From the NCBI GenBank assembly GCA_003999685.1, contig CP021231.1, forward strand, positions 744,001-808,000: a stretch of DNA of 64,000 bases, read 5' to 3'. Numbering within the stretch: the first letter of the stretch is position 1; each line of letters starts with the position of its first letter. Below the pieces are notes generated by a model. The model worked only from the letters and a program-made list of their open reading frames with translations. It had not been told where the DNA came from and made no database searches. Positions 23,873 to 35,764 of the stretch are shown one piece after another. This DNA is from Taiwanofungus camphoratus (lineage: Eukaryota; Basidiomycota; Agaricomycetes; Polyporales; Taiwanofungaceae). A program made the position numbers and the translations under genes.

Positions 23873-26800
23873 TTACCGTTCCAGATTAGCGAAAGCCTTC
23901 GCTCTGAATTCAGGGCGATTAGCACCCTGAAGGGGGGGCGAATAAGCTGGAGTCTCCGACCACCACGGTTCATATGCTTTGTCCATAGATGTAAAGAGAA
24001 AGAAGAGGCTGGGTGCCATAGGCTGGTTGGGGAACGCATGCGTGTGATGCTGGTAGTGGCTGAACTGTCCTGGTAGACCCAATCCAGCCTGTTGATAATG
24101 CTGGTGATTAGAGCCAGAAACCGAAAATCTCGAAGTATGAGGATTGTGGTGGAAGTGCATAGTGCGTAAGTCTTGCACGGTAAAGCGCTGGTCGACTCCA
24201 ACCCGTGTCACTAATGTTGAGTGAACTTCCCTGTTGCATGTCCTACTCAGTACGGACACCCACCTAAGATCAGATCCTCTGCTTTCACATCGTGGCTCTT
24301 GGCAAGATCCTTCCCGTGTTCCAGTAGATACCGCCATGCGCGGCTTGGCACAGTAATAAACGCTTCATGTACTATCTGCAGATTCTGCTTCGTTCCGGCA
24401 GGAACTACGATAGTCCATCTAGACGATACACACGGTCATTCATGCTCGTAATGCTATGCGAAGGATCATACCCCTTGACGTCATCAGGTAAATCAAACGG
24501 CTGCAATTCTGTGCTGCCAAACCCACCATCCCAGCTCGACTGCCCGCCAGTCGCTTCCTTGGCAGTTTCTATCGAAGTCCGATCCTCGAGGAGTATGTTG
24601 CATAGCACACTGAATGACTCGAAGCCTTTTCCTGAGGGTATGTAGCCAACATCGCCCACTGCATATTTGTATGCAGGAACAGTATTCTGTCTCCAAGTCT
24701 GCTGATGTGTGTTTGCCTCGAGAGCAGCGATCCTAATTTGTCGGAGAGTCAAGTGAAGACTGTCTATGTATTGCTGTTCATCTTCGTCTCCTAGTATTCT
24801 CTGCAGACGCGATGAGGCAATGGCAACGTCTGTGGAACTAGGAAGGATGGCTCCGGCGAGAAGTGCCAGGTGATTGACTTTCTGTTGCATCTCGACGCTC
24901 GCTAGACACCACCAAATGTGTCACAAGGTGCCACTCGACCTCAGTTAGTGTACACTCACTAGTTGCATCCATTGGATCATACGGTTCTTTCGCATACCCA
25001 CGGTTTGGCAGTAGCTGTAAAGTTATTAAGTCACAATTCTCTAGTAAGTATAACGGAGGAAACGTGCCTTGATGTAGATTTCGCGTATGGAATGTGCCAG
25101 ACCAAAGTTCCGGTAACTCTGCAACGCATCCACCTCTGGAGGCGGCAGTCCCATGACCAGATTATGTGCAGCGTCAATGCAGAAGCTAGCATTCTATCTA
25201 TATAATCAATGTTTATCACAAGTGATTTCTGATGAACCCAGCAGACCTCGACATAGTCCTGGATCTTCGAGTCTGAGAGGTTCAATTGACGCTGCAAATA
25301 CAAGGCTGCATCCTAGATAATAGTCAATGGGATCGTCCGATGATTAAGCTGACGGAACCAGTCATATATCATACCAGAGTATCTCGATACTAGAAGTTTA
25401 ATCATGAGAGCATAACGGTAAAGGAACGGTATCCGACACTCACCAGGCGAACGAGCACATTAGCACACGCAGCCAGACTAGCGTTCTTAATAGCGTCCAG
25501 GACGAGTGCTTGTGGCAGCCGTGTTTGTACTAAACGAAAGACATGTAAACTCACCTAAGGCTATCTAGAACGTGAATGCCTTCAGACCCACCATTCGCAA
25601 GAAGGATGAAGGGTGTTGGCGTTTCCTCGCTTGAGTAACCTATCATTTGAGGAAGATTTGGGTGGCTATGCAGGGGTTCAGACTTTGCAAAGCATTCCAT
25701 GTGGAATGGCGCACAAGACATTCTGCAGAATCTTGACGTCCCTAAGCCATCTCTAAACACATCATGGTCAATGGGAAGTCCACACAGAAGCAACTTTGGA
25801 GACCTTAGTTGCTGCGCTACCTTCGTACCGCTTAGCTAGCGACCTTTGCCCCCCTGCTTGAACATCCATTGCCCCAGCCCACCAACCTTCCTTTATGCGA
25901 GAACGCCCTTGTATGATCAACTCTGATTGATGATATCGACGGAACTGTAAAACTGTCAACCAACAGCTCTAGTATTCAATTCTATATGGCTCACACCATG
26001 ATTGTTGAGAAAAGCGGTGTCAGCCTTCGGGACTGTAGCAGGAACAACACTTGAAATCACCGAATGGTAGGATGGCGATTCTGAAACCGCAACGCAAGCT
26101 TCAGATGACAAGGCATTCCTTGTCAGATCCACGCCGTCCTGCAGGGTCTCCATCAATTGCAGCTGATGCGGAATCGAGCATCTTTACCTCAGATGTACAA
26201 TGGATCTGATTTGCTGTGCTCTTTTTCAGGGCAGGTGATGAGGTCAGTCTTTCGACGTCGGTCACACACGTCTCTTCAGAGTATGGGGGTGATGGTAGTC
26301 AGGACTATCAGAAATCTCTCTGACTGGTCCGACGATCGACGCCGTACCTGGGAGTGTTATTGCAAGCGTCGGCTTGCTGCTGGTGCTCCGATCACCTACA
26401 GCGTAGTGAATGTTCACAAGAGTGGCGATCTAATGCATTATGAGGCCGATGCACAATCACTGGCTGGCAACTTGACCTACTTGGAACGATCTTGCAGCGT
26501 CGTCCAAGGCACTGTTGTATTGTACTAAAGCATTCTCGATAGCGTTTTTGCGCAATAAGCGACTACGCCATTTAATTGCTGCTTCGTTTCTCATATATTC
26601 ATTTATTGACTCTAGAGTTCTGTGAAACTCTAGTTCAAATCGGTCTGGAATGTTTGGCAAAATTGAGACGGACTGTTCAAATTTCTTTAGGGCCTTTATG
26701 AGTGATTGAGGAGCGTCATCCCAGCGACCATCCATCTGATCTCTGATATCAAGCAGCAACGAAAGACAGCGCCGCGCCAAATGATAACAATCATCTCGAT

Positions 26801-27025
26801 TGGTCTGGATGGTCTGCAGTAGATGTGAATCCTTTTCGAACAGAATAAGATGTAAGACAATCCCACCTGAATAGTCTGAAAAATCTTCTGAAGCAAGGAT
26901 GCGGCAGCACTGACAGGAGGAAATTGCAACAAGGTGGCCAATTCTTGTGTGATAGCAGTAGTCGCTATTGCTGTACTGAGGACATTGTCCGCGGTCACTT
27001 TGGAGCGGATGTATTTCAGAGGCAT
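23873..27025 (-). CDS. Kinase-like protein with N-terminal MLKL/HeLo-like helical domain
   Basis: Minus-strand gene of many short exons, start taken at 27025 (MPLKYIRSKVTADNVL); an upstream in-frame Met exists at about 27094. The first ~190 residues are helical: LLQFPPVSAAASLLQKIFQT, ARRCLSLLLDIRDQMDGRW, FHRTLESINEYMRNEAAIKW, resembling the adaptor/MLKL N-terminal four-helix type common in Agaricomycetes. A kinase-like N-lobe follows: FRRYHQSELIIQGRSRIKEG and GGQRSLAKRYEGSA (candidate ATP lysine), then HPNLPQMIGYSSEETPTPF. Helical C-lobe pieces are ALLYLQRQLNLSDSKIQDY and ASFCIDAAHNLVMGLPPPEV. I find no HRD or DFG motif. A third part (24.2-24.9 kb) has WTIVVPAGTKQNLQIVHEAF and ends in a Gln/His/Pro-rich tail. 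The stop at 23873 overlaps a possible donor (GTAAGC), so the true end may lie further on. Role unknown; signalling by analogy. Confidence 0.6.
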
Positions 27026-27809
27026 GATCAAGGTCCAAGAGAAGAGTAAATCGAGGCCTGATAGATCGTATTCAATGAAATCTGCACCGCTCATGTCATT
27101 TCTGAGACCCGTCAACCCGTTGCTACCGCGCAGGGCGCCGCAGACTACTGTTCCGGGTAAAACCCATGGTCAAGTTTTTTGACAGTTTAGACACATGTCA
27201 GGGTGATAACTAGATTGACAAGTTATACACGAGTTAAAATAAGGCAGGAATATGCATCTTTTTCTGCAAATCCGCTTCCTGTAGACACTCGCGGTATTCA
27301 CTGCGCAGCAGTTTGTGGATCTAGTAAGTTCACCATAGGTTGTGCATCACAGCTTTGAGCTTGTCTGAGCCGGCGAATGGCCGGAAATCTGAGCGTGGCC
27401 AATAAACATTTCATCTACCATTTACCATGTTAGAGATGTGTGCGCGAATTCCGTCATCACACATATAACAGCATCAAGCCATTCTTCCTCATTCAACAGC
27501 AGAATGTGCATCCAGTAGACCTTGCATCTCCCAGACACCCTATGCTCCCTGAGTTTCAAACGCCTCAATCTTGCATTTCAGCTTTAGATATGGTTCAAAA
27601 CATGTTTTCAACTATGTCAAGACTGCCTTGTCTAAAATCCAGTAGTTTTACCCATGACAATTATTTCCAGCAAGTTTGCAACTTGGATTGAGGAATATGT
27701 AGCAATACTGGAGCGTACTCGCACTTGATTGAAAAGGAAGTAAAGCATGGAGAATAACAGTGTTTGGTTGGCAAAGGGCCCCACCTGGACCGAGATCTAC
27801 AATAGCATA
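27026..27809. other. Intergenic, left flank of the giant palindrome
   Basis: About 780 bp upstream of the kinase-like gene. I see no coding gene. At 27710-27800 lies a diverged direct copy of 28262-28360 from inside the left arm. The palindrome starts at 27810. Confidence 0.5.
27710..27800. repeat. Diverged direct repeat of left-arm DNA
   Basis: The segment starting GGAGCGTACTCGCACT and continuing through TTGGCAAAGGGCCC matches 28262-28360 (GGAGCGTACTCGCACT, then TTGGCACAGGGCCC) with scattered mismatches and a few gaps. It is on the same strand and about 550 bp away, just outside the palindrome. It suggests that related DNA was here before, or that the present arm end is not the original end. 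Confidence 0.6.
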
Positions 27810-28149
27810 CCTTCAAATTCTAGCTGGTTCAACGTCCGGTTTATTTATGACTATGATCCAACGGCCTCGCTAACGGTGTTATCTGCACATCGCAAGAGCA
27901 CGTTCGTACACGGCGTCATAATCATAGTCCGCAGTATGACCTGTTGAATCAGTGCCTGAATGACAACGAAGTGCCTAAAGGAATTGGAAAGTGAGCGCAT
28001 GACGCTGCACGCTGCACGTTGAAACGCTGAAGGTACGTTCTCCTGACTTGTATGGTGCTTGTAGTACTCGAAGCTGGAAGCTGGAAGCTTGAAGGTGAGA
28101 TAACTGCACGGTTCTCGGCGAAAAGGGCGTTGGTCGGACAGATCATGGT

Positions 28150-28162
28150 CACGTGGCACGTG
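28150..28162. promoter_or_regulatory. Doubled CACGTG box in left arm
   Basis: CACGTGGCACGTG contains two CACGTG E-boxes one base apart; an ACGCGT follows at 28198-28203. The same block is mirrored in the right arm at 37903-37915. CACGTG is the core of bHLH sites such as Pho4 and Cbf1. Use here is unproven. Confidence 0.4.
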
Positions 28163-29039
28163 ACTGACCACGGAAAACGTTATCGGAATTCGCGTTGACG
28201 CGTCGATGCAGTGATAGGGGTACGCGTTTCCGGCGGGCTCAGTGAGACTTGAATTGTGGAAGACGGAGCGTACTCGCACTGGATTCAAATTGAAGTAAAA
28301 GAAAATGGCGAAAAAAGTGTCTGATTGGCACAGGGCCCTACATGTGAACACGGTCTACATGAAAGCCCAATGCGGCACGTCGTTGTCTGAGGCGATATGT
28401 TGTGATGGCACCGACTAAATAATTCTTCACCAAGTATGTAAGGCATTTGCCGATCGACGTTCGACGGCACGCCATCATCCATAGCACCGTGGCTCTCAGG
28501 GCCACCATCATTTCGAATCGTGAACTACCTGAATTCCTGAATGCTGAGGGCTGAATCTCAGTTGCGATGTGTTTAAAGTTCTACTCTGAGTACTACTTGC
28601 ACCTTCACCACCTCGTCAAGACTTTCGACGAGGCCTCTCACACCCCTGCTCCATGTTAAAAGCTGTCCTTCGGTTACTTTCGAGCAGTACTACCATGCAG
28701 TCCCTGAGAGGTGTTTGAGGTGGGTCCAGAAGATGCCTAGTGGTTGTGGTCGATTTTGGCAATGGTAAGCGAGGATCCATAGCATGTTGCATCCCAGGTT
28801 GATAATCCTCGATCCTTGCACTAGCCGAATTCCGTGAACTGGGCAGAACGCTCCTCCTCACAAACGATCAACGTCGCTCAGTAAAAGTCTGCTTTCTAAG
28901 TCGCGAATGAATATTAAGCATGCATGCTCACGAGCTTCATCTAGCTGTGCTATGTCGGCGGTATTCGTTCGCATAGGGAAAGCTTTCGTGCACCTTGCTG
29001 ATATTGATGACTGTTGAATATGTCAATGAAGCCCCCGGT

Positions 29040-30300
29040 AAGAGCAATATCAATAAGGTGAGTGTATACGTATGTATAAAGCACACCGGACAGCGCTGAG
29101 CACTGCATAGCAGCTCCTTTACGTACATAAGTACATAACGCACGTCTTGTTTGTATTTTAGGCTGCAAGAGCATATTGTAGTGTGGCACGCTACGCTCGT
29201 CATCAATAACAGCGTCGTTTGCCGCTTAAAGCGCTATTTCCCCAACGAGGGAGAGCGTCACAGTACAGGATGTGGCTCGCAGGAAAGCAGAAATGCTGAA
29301 CCAGAGGTATATTCTCTCCTATCCATAGTTCCGATTCAGGTCTCGAGTGCATGCAAGGAACATGATACGACTGACTTCAAAAACGAGTGAGTGTCTATGG
29401 CTATGGCTGCATAACGTACTCACATTATCATGTTGACATATTCTCTCTCTGTGTGTGCGTGGCAGCGCCGCATGCAGCATCGACATCGACGAGGAAACCA
29501 TGCTGCGTAACAGCAGGTATAGTCTACGGTTATTCCCTGATATTGTTTGTGAAATTGGCTGTCGTGGTCGAATGAAGCTATGCGGGCTGTGTGCTTCACG
29601 TCTATTGACGGCAGAAACAGCAGGCGCGAGGCTAGTGATCGAAAGGCTTTGGCCCTGTTTACATGTGCAAGGAAGCTGATCAAACGAATAGCTTGGGATG
29701 ATTGTCTTTTGCCACCATACCCCGATCTTTGTGAGTCGCTTGACAAATTCCTCTGCTGTGACGGAGCCATGTTTGGGGGTATGACGTGCACCGACATGGG
29801 TTGTGCAAGGATGCTCTGGATCAAGATGCGGGAGAAGCACATAGTATGTTCAGTTGACGAGAGCACAGAGAAATACGGTGAGGAACACGCACGAGAATGG
29901 CCTCGTGGCCATTCCTCTCGGTTTTTGGCCTTACCAGGCTCTGGAACGACTTGAATGGGTCAAGGTTTTGGATCGTGTCCCAAGGACATTGCTTGACAGT
30001 GTCTACCCAGCCATGAGGCGCGGAGGTCTTGTTGTGAGATGTCGGTGCATCGAGGAGGGTCCAACAACATCTTTGTATCTCTTGCTTATCCCTCCAGGTC
30101 GGCCGACCAGTCTGACCTCAATGTTTTGTCGCTGGACGACGGATGGGTGGCGTCACCGTTCTGTTGACCTATGGCGTTCACGTAGTTTCTTGATACCGGA
30201 GCACCGGGGGTCGGGTCGCAGGAAAAACAAGCGGCAAATGCGGGAATTGATGAATGGAAAAGGACAAGGTAGGATAGCCCAACAGTCGGGGTAGGTCGCC
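29040..30300 (+). other. Unrecognised spliced gene-like segment in left arm
   Basis: Several open exon-sized blocks, each bounded by plausible GT..AG ends, run in the same direction as the zinc-finger gene. They include LQEHIVVWHATLVINNSVVC (from about 29161), SSACKEHDTTDFKNE (about 29340-29388), ACSIDIDEETMLRNS (about 29470-29515), a longer block with CARKLIKRIAWDDCLLPPYP (29,640-29,850), and WVKVLDRVPRTLLDS with CRWTTDGWRHRSVDLW (29,950-30,290). The start codon and frame across all introns were not fixed. A degraded version lies upstream of copy D (ATLVINNSV near 61160), so it belongs to the duplicated unit. No family is recognised; it may be a real gene or the decayed 5' part of one. Confidence 0.4.
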
Positions 30301-31025
30301 TCTCTGGGCATCCGCCGGTGGTGCTGCAGCCTAGTATGTAAGGCTCTCCGAACCGTCGGAGATCGTTGACTGAACAGTTCCTGCGTCACCTGCGCTGCGG
30401 GAGCGTGTAGGTAGGTAGGTAGGACGTTTGTATCGGCATGCGTGCTTGACTGACCCCGGGGGCACGGAAGAGCAGAAGTCAGGATCACCGAGGTGCAGGC
30501 GCGGATGTGGCCCAAGGTCGTTGTGGAGGTCTCGGTCGACGGCTTAGCTTCTGCTCCTCTCATTGGCAGCAAGAATCCTCTGAATAATGCCCGTATGGCC
30601 TCGATGGAAATGGGCTTTACTCTCGATTCGTCGAGAGCGGCCGTTCTGCTCTGTGCCACTCGCGCGACTAGGATCAAAGCCAGGATATTTGGGCAGCAGT
30701 GATGCGGTGAAAGCATGCACCGACCCAAACCACCCGTTGGCTGTGATGCGCACGTAGAAATATATTGTTTGAGGAGGTAAGCATGCCGCTCCGTTGGCCA
30801 ACGTCTTCGCGCGTGACAGGGAGGAGCGTGATGTTCATGTTTTGTGGGCGCACATCCTCTTTATAGAGTGTACGCGTTGTTTACCATTATGGTCCGCTTG
30901 TTTGCCCTATTTTAACGGGCCTCATTCTCAATCTTTCTCTCTTTCGACATCAACATTCACATCTTTCAACCCCCACCTCTTTGACCACTTTGACCTTTGA
31001 CCACTTTGACGACTTATCGACTGCC

Positions 31026-32416
31026 ATGTCTCAGGAATCATATTATTTGAATGGGATGGCCTCGTTCGACGAGGACGCCGAGGCATATGCCTTTATTGCT
31101 ACAGAGAACCCATTGGCTGAGTTGGTGTCTCAAAATATTCACCGCGCTCGACTTGTACTCAATCAAGGTCTATGGCATTCTAGGTGGGAACGCGTGCTCG
31201 CCGAAGTAACTTTGGCCTCTGACGGGTATGTGCCACTCCCTTTGACCTGACTGGCCACAACACCTGAACCGTCAACTTGCGCGCCTTTGTTTCTGACAGT
31301 TTTGATTACCCTGTTCTCCCCATGTTTCCCCCCTTGGATATTCGAGAGGATTTATTCTACGTAAGCGCCTTTTACCGTTTGTGACCAGAAGTTGGGCTCA
31401 CAGGACATTCAATAGCTAGAGAATCAGATGGAGCCGCCAGCAGACCCATCGTCCCCTGCAAGTTCTACCGGTCCGCAGGGACCGTCAGACGGCTCGTCGT
31501 CTTCCTCACCATCAAATGAGCCAATGAATGCTCTCCCTCCGCCGGTTCCGTCAACGGGCTTCAATCCTCCGACTATACTGCCGTGCGTACCATCCCTGAT
31601 ATATATATATATTACATCCGTATCGTCGCACGAAGTCTCATTGTGTTCGTCCCTACATGTAGGGTACCGCAGCAGCCAGTCGAGGGATCCCAACCAATAT
31701 CGCTACAGGCAGCACACCACAGCGACGTGCCTGCCATCGCTCAAATTAATGATCCATCCTCGAGATCACCCACGCCGCCGCGGAGCTCGGCGCCATCGGA
31801 CACTGCCTGCATCCCTTTGGATGCGGCGCCCACCCGGTCTGCGACAAGACCGAGGACAGCACGCAGGAAGCGACCCTGCGTGGATGAGGGTGATACCGAA
31901 CCACAGGCCGGCCCCAGCCAGCCTGTTGAACACTGCCACCACCGCCGCCGCCGCCGCTTAAATGACGGTAATGCCATAGCTGTGGCCGATCCACCACCTC
32001 CGCCTCCGCAACCTGTTGCGGGACCATCAACGGAGCCTATGGACCCTGTTTCGCAATGCTCCTGGCGAGGGTGCAGGGAGCATGTCTCGCGCGACAGCGC
32101 CTGGAGGCATTTTCGAGCGGCACATTTGGGAGAGGCACAGAACGGCAGGATAACCTGCCAGCATCCCAGCTGCCTCACGAAAGGACACAGACGGGATATG
32201 AGCGTTTCGAACATGAAACGACACTATGAAGCAGACCTGGATTTCAGGACTTACACATGTCCATATTGCGGCGCAGAATTTAAGCGTGGTGACATGAGGA
32301 ACCGTCACATGGAGCACCACTGCCGTGTGTGTCCACACTGTCTGCAAGACTTTAGTTCATCTACCGCAAGGAATGAACACTGCAGGAGGTGCCCCTTTTG
32401 TCGTCCCTCAGGGTAG
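31026..32416 (+). CDS. Multi-finger Cys/His zinc-finger protein, arm A copy
   Basis: Four exons close in frame: 31026-31225, 31300-31360, 31416-31582 and 31663-32416, 393 residues. ATG 31026 starts MSQESYYLNGMASFDEDAEA. A short folded N-terminal segment (SRWERVLAEVTLASDG, FDYPVLPMFPPLDIREDLFY) is followed by a Pro/Ser-rich linker and a basic patch (RPRTARRKRP). The C-terminal ~120 residues hold clustered Cys/His fingers: CSWRGC..H..H, CQHPSCLTKGH..H, CPYCGAEFKRGDMRNRHMEH and CPHCLQDFSSSTARNEHC. This suggests nucleic-acid binding, probably in the nucleus; the exact family is not recognised. Intron 3 contains a TA microsatellite. The gene faces an identical copy across the palindrome axis. Pieces of the same design occur in copies C and D. 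Upstream DNA (about 30,480-30,900) is also shared with C and D, so the promoter was copied with the gene. Confidence 0.82.
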
Positions 32417-32948
32417 CAGTCCGACCAGGTATCGAGGTGTGCCGACTTTGCCTCACTCGGGACCCAGGGATGTTGATTCCGCACTGCGCATCAACATATT
32501 CCCAGCTGCCTCACAATACGGCGCCGTGCTTGGTTTGGTGTACACCAAGAATACTACCCATGGACGTAAACGTCCAAGTCCACCATTATTCTTCCATTTT
32601 TTCTTCGTCATCACAAGCTGCTCTCGTGGTGTATTCCATTCCATCCATGCATGTAGCATATTATCCCACTCATCCGCTTGCCTTGCGTTCGTACCGCTGT
32701 CTAACCCTCTGGCCATATTCACTCTTCAAATTTCCGGCGTTGCTGCAATTTTGTATTAGCATCCCAACTATTGTGTAGCATACTGTCTGCCCGGTCTCAG
32801 TCAAATTGTTTTCGCATCATTAGCTCTATCAAACACTCTTAGAAGTCATATTTGGTTTTCGAACTCCACTGTGCTGCGTGATATGATGGTTAAGTTCATT
32901 GTGTATTTTTTGAGGCTGCCGTTGCGAGATGCACATCAGCCATGCTGC

Positions 32949-33116
32949 TGATTCATCACGAATGATTGGCAAGGATGACACTTTCCCAATTTGGCCTCAC
33001 AGATGCCAGTCCACAAAGTTCATTGAAATTTTAGCCTATCATCCTAGCAAGTAAATAGTCATGGTGGAGGGTGTAATTTGTATTGCACTGCTTGTTTATT
33101 AGATGCAGTAGACACT
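32949..33116. other. 168-bp asymmetric spacer at the palindrome centre
   Basis: This is the only sequence between the two arms. It does not pair with itself and has no open frame of note. It is AT-leaning and unlike the arms. Such a spacer would form the loop of a very long hairpin. Confidence 0.9.
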
Positions 33117-33648
33117 GCAGCATGGCTGATGTGCATCTCGCAACGGCAGCCTCAAAAAATACACAATGAACTTAACCATCATATCACGCAGCACAGTGGA
33201 GTTCGAAAACCAAATATGACTTCTAAGAGTGTTTGATAGAGCTAATGATGCGAAAACAATTTGACTGAGACCGGGCAGACAGTATGCTACACAATAGTTG
33301 GGATGCTAATACAAAATTGCAGCAACGCCGGAAATTTGAAGAGTGAATATGGCCAGAGGGTTAGACAGCGGTACGAACGCAAGGCAAGCGGATGAGTGGG
33401 ATAATATGCTACATGCATGGATGGAATGGAATACACCACGAGAGCAGCTTGTGATGACGAAGAAAAAATGGAAGAATAATGGTGGACTTGGACGTTTACG
33501 TCCATGGGTAGTATTCTTGGTGTACACCAAACCAAGCACGGCGCCGTATTGTGAGGCAGCTGGGAATATGTTGATGCGCAGTGCGGAATCAACATCCCTG
33601 GGTCCCGAGTGAGGCAAAGTCGGCACACCTCGATACCTGGTCGGACTG

Positions 33649-35039
33649 CTACCCTGAGGGACGACAAAAGGGGCACCTCCTGCAGTGTTCATTCCTTGCG
33701 GTAGATGAACTAAAGTCTTGCAGACAGTGTGGACACACACGGCAGTGGTGCTCCATGTGACGGTTCCTCATGTCACCACGCTTAAATTCTGCGCCGCAAT
33801 ATGGACATGTGTAAGTCCTGAAATCCAGGTCTGCTTCATAGTGTCGTTTCATGTTCGAAACGCTCATATCCCGTCTGTGTCCTTTCGTGAGGCAGCTGGG
33901 ATGCTGGCAGGTTATCCTGCCGTTCTGTGCCTCTCCCAAATGTGCCGCTCGAAAATGCCTCCAGGCGCTGTCGCGCGAGACATGCTCCCTGCACCCTCGC
34001 CAGGAGCATTGCGAAACAGGGTCCATAGGCTCCGTTGATGGTCCCGCAACAGGTTGCGGAGGCGGAGGTGGTGGATCGGCCACAGCTATGGCATTACCGT
34101 CATTTAAGCGGCGGCGGCGGCGGTGGTGGCAGTGTTCAACAGGCTGGCTGGGGCCGGCCTGTGGTTCGGTATCACCCTCATCCACGCAGGGTCGCTTCCT
34201 GCGTGCTGTCCTCGGTCTTGTCGCAGACCGGGTGGGCGCCGCATCCAAAGGGATGCAGGCAGTGTCCGATGGCGCCGAGCTCCGCGGCGGCGTGGGTGAT
34301 CTCGAGGATGGATCATTAATTTGAGCGATGGCAGGCACGTCGCTGTGGTGTGCTGCCTGTAGCGATATTGGTTGGGATCCCTCGACTGGCTGCTGCGGTA
34401 CCCTACATGTAGGGACGAACACAATGAGACTTCGTGCGACGATACGGATGTAATATATATATATATCAGGGATGGTACGCACGGCAGTATAGTCGGAGGA
34501 TTGAAGCCCGTTGACGGAACCGGCGGAGGGAGAGCATTCATTGGCTCATTTGATGGTGAGGAAGACGACGAGCCGTCTGACGGTCCCTGCGGACCGGTAG
34601 AACTTGCAGGGGACGATGGGTCTGCTGGCGGCTCCATCTGATTCTCTAGCTATTGAATGTCCTGTGAGCCCAACTTCTGGTCACAAACGGTAAAAGGCGC
34701 TTACGTAGAATAAATCCTCTCGAATATCCAAGGGGGGAAACATGGGGAGAACAGGGTAATCAAAACTGTCAGAAACAAAGGCGCGCAAGTTGACGGTTCA
34801 GGTGTTGTGGCCAGTCAGGTCAAAGGGAGTGGCACATACCCGTCAGAGGCCAAAGTTACTTCGGCGAGCACGCGTTCCCACCTAGAATGCCATAGACCTT
34901 GATTGAGTACAAGTCGAGCGCGGTGAATATTTTGAGACACCAACTCAGCCAATGGGTTCTCTGTAGCAATAAAGGCATATGCCTCGGCGTCCTCGTCGAA
35001 CGAGGCCATCCCATTCAAATAATATGATTCCTGAGACAT
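33649..35039 (-). CDS. Multi-finger Cys/His zinc-finger protein, arm B copy
   Basis: Mirror image of the arm A gene with an identical predicted protein and the same four exons (34840-35039, 34705-34765, 34483-34649, 33649-34402). Stops of the two copies are about 1.2 kb apart, tail to tail, with the spacer between them. Identity of the full coding sequences points to very recent duplication or ongoing gene conversion. Confidence 0.82.
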
Positions 35040-35764
35040 GGCAGTCGATAAGTCGTCAAAGTGGTCAAAGGTCAAAGTGGTCAAAGAGGTGGGGGTTGAA
35101 AGATGTGAATGTTGATGTCGAAAGAGAGAAAGATTGAGAATGAGGCCCGTTAAAATAGGGCAAACAAGCGGACCATAATGGTAAACAACGCGTACACTCT
35201 ATAAAGAGGATGTGCGCCCACAAAACATGAACATCACGCTCCTCCCTGTCACGCGCGAAGACGTTGGCCAACGGAGCGGCATGCTTACCTCCTCAAACAA
35301 TATATTTCTACGTGCGCATCACAGCCAACGGGTGGTTTGGGTCGGTGCATGCTTTCACCGCATCACTGCTGCCCAAATATCCTGGCTTTGATCCTAGTCG
35401 CGCGAGTGGCACAGAGCAGAACGGCCGCTCTCGACGAATCGAGAGTAAAGCCCATTTCCATCGAGGCCATACGGGCATTATTCAGAGGATTCTTGCTGCC
35501 AATGAGAGGAGCAGAAGCTAAGCCGTCGACCGAGACCTCCACAACGACCTTGGGCCACATCCGCGCCTGCACCTCGGTGATCCTGACTTCTGCTCTTCCG
35601 TGCCCCCGGGGTCAGTCAAGCACGCATGCCGATACAAACGTCCTACCTACCTACCTACACGCTCCCGCAGCGCAGGTGACGCAGGAACTGTTCAGTCAAC
35701 GATCTCCGACGGTTCGGAGAGCCTTACATACTAGGCTGCAGCACCACCGGCGGATGCCCAGAGA

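Larger units (their letters stand above)
27810..32948. repeat. Left arm (A) of a 5.1-kb inverted repeat
   Basis: Every position x in this arm pairs with 66065-x in the right arm as reverse complement. The match begins at CCTTCAAATT (27810) and stops at CATGCTGC (32948). The inner part, from about 28,700 to 32,948, shows no difference wherever I compared it, including all predicted proteins. The outer ~0.9 kb has more than ten substitutions: 27821, several between 27869 and 27876, about 28030, and eight between 28549 and 28692. The arm carries an unrecognised spliced segment (29,040-30,300), a zinc-finger gene (31026-32416), and simple repeats of TAGG (about 30408-30423) and TA (about 31600-31613). 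Confidence 0.95.
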
